In this document: one piece after another, positions 37,071 through 47,800 of the stretch
How the letters are laid out: each line of letters begins with the position of its first letter
Numbering within the stretch: position 1 is the first letter of the stretch
Assembly: GCF_964275005.1 (NCBI RefSeq)
Contig: NC_092701.1
Coordinates: 6,616,715 to 6,680,714, forward strand
Source: Diadema setosum
Taxonomy: Eukaryota; Echinodermata; Echinoidea; Diadematoida; Diadematidae
Length of the DNA: 64,000 bases
Direction: 5' to 3'
The notes under the pieces: model-generated
Seen by the model: the letters and a program-made list of their open reading frames with translations, nothing else
What the model was told of the DNA's origin: nothing
Databases searched by the model: none
Position numbers and translations under genes: made by a program

Positions 37071-37241
37071 TGGGCCCTGTTTCATAAAGCTGTTCGTAAA
37101 GTTACGAACAACTTACAAGCGACTGGTGATCAGTTCCGATGTGCTATACTTATCAGAATTTCCATAATTCAGCACAAGAACTGATCACCAGTCGCTCGTA
37201 AGTCGTTCGTAACTTTACGAATAGCTTTATGAAACACCCCC
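37071..37241. mobile_element. Foldback MITE, TTTCATAAAGC family, complete
   Basis: Arms of about 75 bp, roughly 88 percent complementary by eye: TTTCATAAAGCTGTTCGTAA near the left end and its counterpart near the right. A single arm of the family occurs at 11937-12040. Confidence 0.85.
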
Positions 37242-37785
37242 CTGATTCCCTACTCCGTCTACCGTCGTGCTGCAAGCGTATGGTCAGTGACTGGATCAGC
37301 ATGCTGAACAAGTGACGATTCAATCATTTTGCGTTTCGATTCTCACACAGTGAGTCACTTGACTCAGCATACTGAGTCACTTGACTCATTTAATGACTTT
37401 AGTGAGTAAAAAGACTCAATATTCGGCAAAAGTGTGTCACCACACGGACAAACTGAAGACTCACGCAAATGAGTCATTTGACTCAGCTGTGTGACTCGGC
37501 TGTTTCTCTACTGAGTCAAGTGACTCAGTAAGCGTGAGTGAAAGACTCAATAATTTTGGAAAAGTGTGTCGCCTCACGGACAAACTGAAAACTCACGCAA
37601 ATGAGTCATTTGACTCAGATTTTTTTTTTTTTGTGTGTGTGTCTGTGTGTGTGTGTCTGTGTATGTGTGTGTGTGTGTGTGTGTGCATGGATGTTTTTGT
37701 TATGCAAAGTTTCCCTTTCTAATTGTTTTTGCCTTCCGTCTCTTCGTTTCGAAGCACACGCAAAATAAGTAGGTAGCCTAGTCCC

Positions 37786-38343
37786 ACAAGGGATTGTATA
37801 TTTTTGGTGGAGACCTATAACTTCAAGTTTCTAACATTTTTGGTGAGACAATGAGAAACCTCTTATGAAATAGGAAAGGGCATGTAATTCCATGAAGACC
37901 CACAACATTAATCTGATGAAAATTGGTTTTGAAATGACTGAGATATCCAAAACATTAGAGCGATTCTATGATAAAAGGCGGGACCCACCTTTTATTACAA
38001 TTGCTTTGTTTTACTTTAATTTGTTTGTGGATGTTTCCAAAACTGATTTTCATCAAATAAACTTTGAGTTCCTCTCTGGTATGCCTTGCAGGGGCAGATC
38101 CAGGAATTTTGTAAAGGGGCGGGGGGGGGGGGGCACAACTAATATGTCTCGTGCCACTTCGGGTTTCATTTCATTTTTCTTTTTATTTCTTTTGTTTTTA
38201 ACAAAAAATAAAGGGGGCGTGCGCAAGTTGCACCCCCTCTGGATCCGCCACTGCTCACTATATTTTATAAGTGTTTTCTTGGTATCTCGCAAAAAGTTAA
38301 AAGCCCAATTCTCATCTCCATCAATACTGTATCATCCCTTTAA
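37786..38343. mobile_element. Second copy of the 871-1261 family with a nested insert
   Basis: TGATGAAAATTGGTTTTGAA, TGAGATATCCAAAACA and the right end CATCCCTTTAA match 871-1261. An unrelated repeat (38091-38254) interrupts it, between ACTTTGAGTTCC and TCACTATATTTT. Confidence 0.7.
38091..38254. mobile_element. GGCAGATCCAGG / GGATCCGCC repeat, nested
   Basis: Ends GGGGCAGATCCAGG and CTCTGGATCCGCCACTG are inverted. A G run (38118-38132), a CGGGTTTCATTTCATTTTTC stretch and a CACCCCCTC right end follow. A partial relative lies at 39534. Confidence 0.75.
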
Positions 38344-38481
38344 TTCAAACTAGCGCAGGCCATCTCTGATAACTTTTCTTTTTCTGAGTAGGCAACCCTA
38401 TAATCGCCTGATTAAAAAAATAACAAAAAATGAGATTGAGATAAACCGGGTACGTTTATGATGTATATTTCCTTCACGGAA

Positions 38482-38483
<2 letters not shown>

Positions 38484-38519
<36 letters not shown>
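38484..38519. repeat. (GT)n microsatellite
   Basis: About eighteen GT copies; a shorter tract is at 38750-38771. Confidence 0.95.
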
Positions 38520-38520
<1 letters not shown>

Positions 38521-39533
38521 CTTTTAAGCCCTATTTAACGCGGATTTAGCCTACCCAATAACAATAAGCCTTGAAATTGACTTTTTTTTTAATCTCGAAC
38601 TGTGCACATTAAAGTTTGATTATATAAAAAAAAAATGTATAAAAAAAGTTTGATTATATGGGACTTAGGTGTTTATAGGCCTAGGCCTATTATAGACCCA
38701 TATCCTATCCTAAGTACTAAATTCCTTCGTGACTGTCTGTGTGTGTGGGTGTGTGTGTGTGTGTGTGTGTGTTTATCGCACTTCATATTGCTTTCAAGGT
38801 GCGACTTGTTTCCCACAAACAGCCATATGGACTTTTGTGTCTGTTGCGATGGTCGTGTGTTTTTGTGTTAACCTAAAATTAGTTTCTGCTCATATTTTCA
38901 AACACCAGCACGAGATAGGCCTATGCATGTCTTTGAGTGGCTGTCATCGATATGGACATTGTATAAATTCACGGTTTCCTTTCACCTTTTTCTTTCATTT
39001 GATTCTCTTAACAGAGCTCTCCTGGCTGCCTCCGTTTTCCTAATACACTATGACTCAATTGGTAAACTTCCATGGGCGTATATAAAAAAGGTGAACAGGG
39101 CTGCCTTAGGTAGATTTCAGAAATTTCAGAACATCACATGTTTGTTCTTATACAGTGTATGTCCAAAAAAAAAAAAAAAAAAAAAAAAACCAATCAGATT
39201 TTTGTATTGATAACTTCTCTACTTCAAGGTCTTAAGAAATAACATCTTATTATCATAACTATATTTTGCAGAAAACCCCATTCAATTTGATTAAGCGGTC
39301 ACAGAGAAATGTAGATATCTGGTAACGCATGTCATGGGCTGATTCTTCCGAGTTAAGCACTTGGATGCTCTTGGAACTCCATAATGTGTGAACACAATGG
39401 ACAGAACTTGGAGGGAATAAGGGATTCTTGACATGCTCTACAAAACTCCTCATTTCTCTTTGACCACTGAAGCAGTATTAGTTGGATGGGGGTTTTCTGT
39501 AAGATGTGGGTATATTACATACAGTGATAGTTT

Positions 39534-39625
39534 AGGGGCGGATCCAGGTATTCTGTAAAAGGGGCGGGGGCACAACTACACTGGTGCCACTTCCGGGTTT
39601 CATTTCATTTTTTCTTTCATGTTTC
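39534..39625. repeat. Partial copy of the GGATCCAGG repeat
   Basis: GGGGCGGATCCAGG, then AAAGGGGCGGGGGCACAACT and CGGGTTTCATTTCATTTTTT match 38091-38200. The right end is not seen. Confidence 0.7.
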
Positions 39626-41299
39626 ACTGGGTATACCACGGGAACTGCGCGTATAATAGTATTTTTGTTCTTTTTCAGTAACGACAATGAGAGAACAAAC
39701 AGAAAAACAAAATAAAGCAAACACGCATCATTTCCCCATATTTAACGGGATTAAAAACGCGATCATCCGTGAAAGAGTGTGGATTTTTTTTCTGAACCTA
39801 TAAAATGGGGAAAACAACGGGGATTACTAAGTTTGAGTAACTGACTCACGGGAGACGGGATGTTGGGATCTGATGGGTAATCCTGGGCCCAAATAAACAA
39901 ACGACCGAACATAAATTTTAGAGTACAGAGTGTATTACAAAGTAAATAAAAAATGACCCTCTGCTTTGCAGTCGGTAGTTTTGAAGGGCGGGGAGATGTG
40001 TTATGGGCCTAGAATGCGAAAGATGGGGGTGTAGGTCCTGTCCTGTGTTTCTGACGAGTTATGAATGATAAAATATAGGGGAAGTTGCATTGATTTGTTT
40101 TGTCACAGTCTAATTAATGCCCCCCCCCCCCAGCTCTGCTCATCATGCTTTAAAAATGGAACACCATATTTCTACGCCACGGTATTTCTTTTTGACACGG
40201 AACAAACATCAAATCGCAGAAAACATAATAACGTGTTCTATTGAAGCGCACTCATAAAAATCACCTAAGTTCTATGTATAGAATGTACAATTTAAAAAAA
40301 GAAAAGAAAAAAAAAAGCTTGTGGCCAAATACAGAGCAAATACAAAATAATATGCAGTGCTTCTTCGCGACGATGAATTCATGCTGTGTATAATGGTCCA
40401 TCGAAACGTCCTCTTTACAGCTACCATATTTGCTAACCACCGCATCCGGCAAGTTCAGTTTTCTATTCGTGTGCTCACTCGTGGTACTATATGGTGGATG
40501 GGTGGTGAAGTTTGGCAGGAGGATTTGAAACGTCGGACACTCGGACCATCCCTGCATTGCGCCTGCAGACAAATCGACGTTGGACACGCTGGGTGATCAA
40601 TGTAGAAGCAATAGTTACTAAATTAGACGGCAGACAGGGCCAGAAGTCACTGGAAGAGGTGGTCGCCGCTGGTTTAATTTTTGTCTCAGACGTCGCTGAG
40701 GCCCTTGCCGCTAATCCGTTTAGCAGCCGAGTAATTTTACAGTAAGTTACTAAGATAATCATGATACAAGTAGACTTTATTTAGTAGGAACTCAACTCTG
40801 TGTAGGCCTACGTGCGTGTTGTCCAAAACCGGCAAAGCCAACGGCAACGCCAGTAATACCCGGCTGCTGCAACGCACCTGACTGCTGAGTGTCATATGTT
40901 GCTGCATGACAGCCGTATATTTACGTAGATTTCTACTACGTACGGTATCAAAGTACTGAATAATCGGAATAATCATGGTAAATCTAACGTTCATAAGAAT
41001 GCAGTAGGTTAGTGGGTAGTGCAGCTCTCGTTTCTGACTAGCATCTTTAGTTAGAAATTAGAAGAAAAAAAAACTAGCAATCTATCCCATGAAAATTTAT
41101 GTTTTGCTCTTGGAGTCTTGCTTGTTTACTGTAACTTGTATTAAATTAGAAGTGTAAAAGCAATTAAGCCAATTTTAACGTTTCTGTTGGTTAAATTTAC
41201 CTCAGTCATAGTCATGACATAGAGTAACTGCGTCAGTAAGCGGCCGTGCAGCCGTTCGCGGCAGGTACAACATACACGGTAATATACGCTTACCGGTCA

Positions 41300-41423
41300 T
41301 AACGTCCCCACGCCAAAACATCCCCGAGCCAAAACGTCCTCGGGTACGACCAAAACGTCCTCGGGTACGACCAAAAACGTCCCCGGGCCCAGCTGGCACC
41401 AAAACGTCCTCAGGTCAAAATGT
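41300..41423. repeat. AACGTCCTCGGG minisatellite
   Basis: Units of about 18-21 bp built on CCAAAACGTCCTCGGGTACGA, five to six copies, the central two nearly exact. Confidence 0.8.
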
Positions 41424-42928
41424 TCTATGTCATAAATTTTTAGAAAATCTAAGTATCACTTATCAATTCAGAACAGTAAATGTGAAGAAATTTTGTTATT
41501 TAGAGCAGCATTTAGGTGGCTCACCTAAATGACAACATATCGCATCCAAAATGAAGTTTTCGGTACTTCTTAACATAACAGTTAAGAAACAATGGTCCAA
41601 GAAACTGGATTTTTTTTCGTTTTCTCGATGTTCATGGATTTTGAAAACATATCCTCAAGTAAAATAGAATTTTCGCGAGCCGATGTGGGCCGCCATTTTT
41701 TTCAGAAAGTGGATGTTACCATCGAAAAAAATGAGAAAAACACGAGAAAGACATCAACAACACCGCCAGAAGTGCGATCTTGTTTGCGGCCAATGCATGT
41801 GCGCACGCTATTTTCACGTGCTTTCGCAATGGGAATTGGGGCTTACGCAATGTTCGCGAGACGTGTGAAGGCGTTCAGCTAAAGATCGCGGAGCACGCGC
41901 GTATTGCATAGGGATTGTACATCGTGCCGCAAGCAGAAATACTACGTTGCATATCGCCCTTATCGGCGAAAATTGTGCCGGGTTTTGCCCTGGTAAATCA
42001 TGAAAACTGTGTTGGTCAATGGTAAATTTCTTTCATGAAAACAATTACGTTAATGAATAATCTTGTCTATGATATACTGTATGAAATGGTTGAAAATAAT
42101 TTGCCTGATTTGTTTACAAGTTGGAAAAACTCTTAACAATGCTTAAACTGCTGCAAACGGGATATTTTACTCTAGTCAGACTCTAACCATTTAGGCCTAC
42201 TGGTTGGGTAGGGAAAGCAAAGCCAACAACAAATGTCAAAAGGGGTAAAGCTTATGCTATGTGAGTGGATTGCGGTGTTGATAAGCAGGATTCAGATGAA
42301 TTTGAAGTTTCCCATAAATAAATTTTAGTGAAGATATGGTTCTACACCAGTACACAGTGTGAGAGTAATGCACTTGTCAATGTAATGACGCATCCCACTA
42401 CCCCCGGACATGGGTGTGTCATGGTCATTTTTTGACTGACCACACGGGGTTTTTGACGGACACCACAGTCACTTTTTTGACGGACAAAACGCTGCAAGTG
42501 ACGAACACCACAGTCACTTTTTTGAAGGACAACACGTTGAAAGTGACGCACACCTCGGTCACTTTTTTGACGGACATCCTCGGTACATTTGACGCACCCC
42601 CGAAAATACTGAAACAATTTTTGCATACGTTTTATTCAAGCAATTTCATTTTCTTTTGGTTCGTAAACATAATTTGTAAAAGTCTCGGCAAGTTTCCCTT
42701 ACCATGGCCCTGTAAGCACCATACGTACCGTCATTCACCGTACATCACGCTGCTGCTACGATATTCCGTACAGTAGTATGTATTCTGTGCATGCAATCCA
42801 TACATGACAATCACATGTGTGCAGATGCACTCTGTGTGCGCGGCGATTGCTAGTCCGGTGGATGCATACTGCTGCAGCACAGGTACACACCACGCCACGG
42901 CATTCCCGCGAGTAACTACATACCGTCT

Positions 42929-43335
42929 GTTGAGAATGAGAAGGGCGTTAAGTTGTCTTGAACACTATGGCCCGAATTCACGAAGGTGGTACAAATGAAA
43001 CCATGGTTTAAACTATGGACAAAAACCATGGAACGCCAAGTGTCGCATGGAATATTTCGCTACGAAATGGGTCATTTCGTCGACAAAATGACTGTTTCGT
43101 TAACGAAATTATCATTCCGTGGACGAAATGTTCATTTAGTTACAAAATTTTGTTATTTCGTTAAAAAATAATCATTTCATAGACGAAATGACTGATTTCG
43201 TAACGAAATAATCCATGCGACACTTGGCGCTCCATGGTTTTTGTCCATGGTTTAAACCATGGTTTCATTTGTACCACCTTCGTGAATTCGGGCCCAAGGG
43301 TTTAGTGACAACTTAACGCCCTTATCATTCTCAAC
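42929..43335. repeat. Outer arms of a nested double foldback
   Basis: GTTGAGAATGAGAAGGGCGT (42929-42948, arm continues to 42957) returns as its near complement at 43307-43335. It encloses the element at 42969-43294. Confidence 0.75.
42969..43294. mobile_element. Foldback MITE with GGCCCGAATTCACGAAGG ends
   Basis: Arms of about 75 bp: GGCCCGAATTCACGAAGGTG at the left and the complement at the right, with the ACCATGGTTTAAAC part matching too. The core repeats ATTTCGT and ACGAAAT around 43065-43210. Confidence 0.85.
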
Positions 43336-44140
43336 CGACGATACAGCCCAGTCGCTGTACGTAGAGATTCGCACAGCTAGCTAACAGCGTCGCGCATCTG
43401 CTGGTCGGGCTATCCCGCGAGCAGAAAATGGCATGTGGTGGGCAGTTTCTTCTGCTGCCGCTTCTTTTACTGTCAAAAATTTGCCTTTGTCACCACAGAA
43501 CATCATTTAGACGCACATTGTATTGGAATGTAAACAAACTTTCTTTGATAGCAATGTGTGTTGGTGTTGCATCGCAATATGCAATAGGCACTAAGTGTTC
43601 GACAGTAAAGTTTGAACTAAGTTGTTCATCGCTGAACAGTCCCTGGTTTGAGATTGAGTATGCATGATTTCATGGGTTTGTTGGAGGGAAAATGTAAGGA
43701 GAAAGGGTGGCTTTTAAATTATTTGCTTGCCAGATTCTGGCAAGCATTTTTCCCTCTTATTCCAAAACGCTTCCCGACTTTGATTTTCACCTGCCGAGGG
43801 AAAGCGCTCACTGTAATTTCACTCGCGGTACGTGTATCCGGTACTGGTAGCGTGCAAAAGTGCGTGCAGTTTTCCATAGCCAAGTGACGTACCATGACGC
43901 ACCTCTCGGTTCAAAATAAAGCGTGTTATTTTCCATAGCCAAGTGACGTACCATGACGCACCCCTCGGTGAAAATTTTGACTGACAATGATGGGATTTTG
44001 ACGCACCCCTCGGTCAAAAATTTGACGGACAAAGCTGGTAAAATGACGAACACCTGGGTCACAAATTTGACGGACCAAACGAGGAAATGACGCACCCATG
44101 TCCGGGGGTAGTGGGGTGAGTCATTACATTGACAAGTGCA

Positions 44141-44555
44141 TAAGTTTAGTGGGCGTATCGCGAATTGTCTAGGTCCCCACAGCCCACTCCATTCACCGTC
44201 ATTCATTTCGTCATAGCCAGGGACTTCTTCTCTCAACCTTCATAATCATAGACTTTGCACATAGAATCTAGTCGATAGTGGAGACACACACGCAGAACGA
44301 GAGGGGACCATTATCACGATTTGGCCGAGTAGTGAGGTAAAGACATCATCACATCTAATTTGCATAATCGTGATGATATGTAAATGATTTTAATTGATTC
44401 TGAAAATGCCACAAGTTTTTCAGCTTACCTTAGTTCCTCAGGCAGTATAAAGGGGATGAAACCTCAGCCATTTCGTTTCCTTGACTTGATTTTCTCACTC
44501 GTGAACAGAGCCAACTGGAATGTGGTGGCGCATACTGTATCAGTGTATGGACTTC
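44141..44555. other. Stretch upstream of FBXW5
   Basis: No gene recognised. Probably holds the FBXW5 promoter; no clear TATA-type signal was identified. Confidence 0.4.
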
Positions 44556-44681
44556 CTGGGGCCTGTCTTATAAAGACTTGTGATAGAAATCAATCACAAG
44601 TTTCTTGTGAGCTGCAATGCAAGTTGCGATTGATTTGGGGACTTGTGATTGATTTGAAGGCTTTATAAGACGGGGCCCAGG
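44556..44681. mobile_element. Short foldback upstream of FBXW5
   Basis: CCTGGGGCCTGTCTTATAAAG and CTTTATAAGACGGGGCCCAGG are near-exact complements; the inner GACTTGTGAT also repeats in inverted form. It ends about 155 bp before the FBXW5 start codon. Confidence 0.85.
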
Positions 44682-44834
44682 AAATTTAGTAGATCTCCTT
44701 TAATACTGATAATTTTTTTTTTTTTGCAAATCAATCAAGGAGCAAGAAAAGAAAAGAAAATTATTTTGTAGAATATTCCTGCTGAATAGCATTAGCTTCC
44801 TTGATTGTAGTTTTTTCAGAAACACTAGTGGGAT

Positions 44835-47800
44835 ATGCAGGAGCCGGAGGGCCATGCCCCCAGCATGTGGCTTTGCCTGCCGGACAGCCTGGTGGTGCAC
44901 ATCTTCTCCTTCCTCAACTCGCGGGAACTACAGAGGGCGGGCTGCACCTGTCGCACCTGGCTCAGGATTAGCCATGACGAGCTGCTGTGGAAGAAGCGGC
45001 TTTACAGGGAGTGGAAGATCCACTCCACAATCCCCCTCCCGGCTGGTCACTCCTCCTACTACAGGTTTGTGTCTCATGCAGTTCTCTTGCGTTGCCACAT
45101 AGGCAGCAATTGTTGTTGTGGTTGTTGTTGTTGTTGCTGTTGTTGTTATTGTTATTTCTATTGTTATTGTTATTATTATTATTGTTATTGTGGTTATGGT
45201 TGTTGTTGCTGCCTTTGTGGTTGTAGCTGTTGCTGCTGTTGTGGTTGTTGCTGCTTTTGTGGTTGTTGATGTTGTTGTTGTTGTTTTTGTTGTTGCTATT
45301 GTTGTTGTTGTTTGAATGTTTATGCTATCTTTGAACCAAAGATGTGAAGCTCCTCAGACCGACTATGCATTGAAGATAAAATGTCTTTCCTACGTGTAGA
45401 TTATTGAATTAACAACTGCTGCTGTTACTACTGTTAGGGGACTTGAACCAGGGACCTCTACATAGAGAGACCGTTGGCCTTGACCACTGAGTCACAATGG
45501 CTAAGTGTACATACTGAGCCACAAGACTATATACTTCTGTCTACTTGCAGAATGAGCTTGATATGTCTTTACCTTGTTCATCATTGCAAAACTACCTACA
45601 CTTTAGTTGTACATGTACAGTTGGATAATACCATGCTTTATCTTCATCCGACAGAAGGAAATGAAACCACTAGAAAATATACATGTATGGAGCATACAGA
45701 GTCATAGTGATGTTATACTAGTGTTATAACATATGGGAGATAATGTTGACAAGTACCTTTGTGCTCATGAATGTTGATTAGCAAAAGCTTTTTCTGTAGT
45801 CATTATACCACTTGACTCTATGTGCGTCTGTGTGCTTGCAATATTAAGTACTGTAAAAGTGGAAATTTTTGAGGTGTGGACATTTTTGCGCATTTCGCGC
45901 AACCAGAATCTAGTGCAAAAATAAAAGCGTGCAGATATTGTTGCATGCCATATGTTCCAGTAATTAATGTCCCGATTCCGCAGAACTAAAAACACGCAAA
46001 ATGTGTCTTACGCGGTTGAGCGCAAAAAATTACTTGCGCGAAAATATCCACTTTTACAGTACTGGCAGGACATTTTTGATGCCATTACTGTGCAATATAC
46101 ACTAGGAATATTACTGTTGTTTTGTCAATAACAACTCGCCCCTATTAACATCATGAAGGAATCTGCCTACAATGTAGATGCCTTGAATATGAAATGTAAA
46201 TAGATACAACAGAATTTTAAAGAGTGTCTTCATACGTCTTTTTCTCCCTCTATTGAAAGATCAATATAGAAATTAAATGGTCAAAAGAGACATGACAAAA
46301 AAATGACTAGAAACAAGACTCCCTGCTACACGTAAAGGCTTTCATTGATATTATGGCTTGTCTGAGGTGACTGCATAGTTTTGTGAGAGGCACTGTCCCC
46401 CCCCCCCCAAAAAAAAAAAAAAAAAAAACGTGCAGACAAGATAGTTCTACAATGTATATGAAATTGTTCTGTATTTAAATGCAATACATGTAGTTCTATG
46501 AGAAACTTTTGAAAAGCCTGACATTATATCCATTCTGGTCACTGCCAAATCAGCACTGAAACTTTTTTGTGCAACTCGAGCCATTCATGGGCCAATCAAT
46601 GACCAGATTGGTATTGCAACAGATTGACAAACTGCCCTACGTCGACGTAAATAATAAGATGAATAAGATTGATATTATTGATGTAGTGCATTGTTCCGTT
46701 TTCTCCGTGTGCAGGGAGTGCAGGCGGCTGAAGTACCGGGTTCCTGCAGTGTGTGTACAGCAGCTGACGGACCACAACGATCAGGTGCTGCACGTCAGTT
46801 TCTCGCACAATGGGAAACTTTTTGCTTCCTGCTCCAAGGACGGCACCATCAAGGTACACAGAACACCACAGCTGTCCGATGCTGGAAATTTTGGTATCAC
46901 TCTTATTAGTCCTGTAAATTATTTAGAGTTATCGGGTGAAAACAGACGTGGCGTATCAGTATGAGAGCATTGAAACGCATTGCCCTGTCTCATATAACGT
47001 TGAATCATTGTAGTAATAATCGTAATAAACTCTTTTACTTGCGGAATAACAAATTAGTTGGATCTTATTCATGTGTGCAAGGTCATCCTCATGTAATACA
47101 AAGTTTTGGATAGCTTGAAGCATTGTATGAATGCTGTTAATAAGCTCCAGCTTTACTCAATATGCCAACATAAAATCCCCTTTAGCTGCATGAAAAATGG
47201 TCAAGTTGCAAGGAGCACCGTTCAAACTGTTATGGTGGTATTGACAAGCATTTGTATGATCCATTGACTTTCAACCATTCAGACACACACAATTGTAGTG
47301 AGTTATTTTGAAATTTTATTTCACATGCAGGGTCAATCTTTGTAAACCTCATTGTGAATGACAATCTTTCCACCACAAAAAAAAAACCCAAAACAAACAA
47401 ACACTTATGCATTTATATATTATAATGTGTAATTTCACTTAAGTGTGCTGATTGTTGTCTGTTTTAAATCATCAAAGCACATTTGTACAACAAAATGAGA
47501 TCATCACCCATGCTTAAATTAGACTAAACTACATTGTGGAAAAAGGACATGGAACTGAAAGAAAACAGGTTCTATTTTATTTGAGAAACACCTGCACTTT
47601 GTCTTTGACTGGACAGGCCGGCAAGAAAAACAGATTTTTTTTTTCCACCCAAAATTTAGACTTGTTTGTCAATGTTTGCATTCCATTCATCACTAAATGT
47701 GACAGTGAAACTTGTATAGAATACCTCAGCATCAGCCAGTATGATATCAGTCTGATATTTTCTTGAATTGTTCTTTTTGGCTATTCATCACTGGGAAATT

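Larger units (their letters stand above)
36477..37640. mobile_element. TIR element packed with GAGTCA/TGACTC motifs, split by a foldback
   Basis: The left end ACACAAAAAATTACCCGAGT and the right end, near complement of it, at 37600-37640 suggest terminal inverted repeats. Blocks at 36490-36735 and 37345-37620 are crowded with GAGTCA and TGACTC; by eye about 16 are exact TGA(C/G)TCA. A foldback of another family sits between them at 37071-37241. No ORF. Confidence 0.6.
38520..42369. other. Intergenic stretch with no recognised gene
   Basis: Homopolymers at 39164-39190 (A) and 40121-40131 (C). Near 40357-40762 both strands stay open for 75-108 codons and G+C rises; the frames resemble nothing I know. 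41592-41882 has another open frame of 96 codons without family signs. A minisatellite is at 41300-41423. Confidence 0.45.
42370..44140. mobile_element. Large non-autonomous TIR element with TTTGACGGAC arrays
   Basis: The terminal inverted repeats of about 47 bp are almost exact: GCACTTGTCAATGTAATGAC onward at the left and the complement ending TGACAAGTGC at the right, including CCCCCGGACATGGGTG. Inside each end are arrays of TTTTTGACGGAC and GACGCACACCTCGGTC words (42425-42595 and 43895-44095). No convincing transposase ORF. A nested double foldback occupies 42929-43335. Confidence 0.85.

Noticed and set aside
42370-44140. A transposase gene inside the large TIR element
   Set aside because: The open frames are short, mostly made of the repeat arrays, and change direction at the nested foldback.
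44835-45313. Poly-Val, poly-Leu and poly-Cys tails after FBXW5 exon 1
   Set aside because: They come from a TTG/TTA triplet array in intron 1, after a clear donor at 45065.
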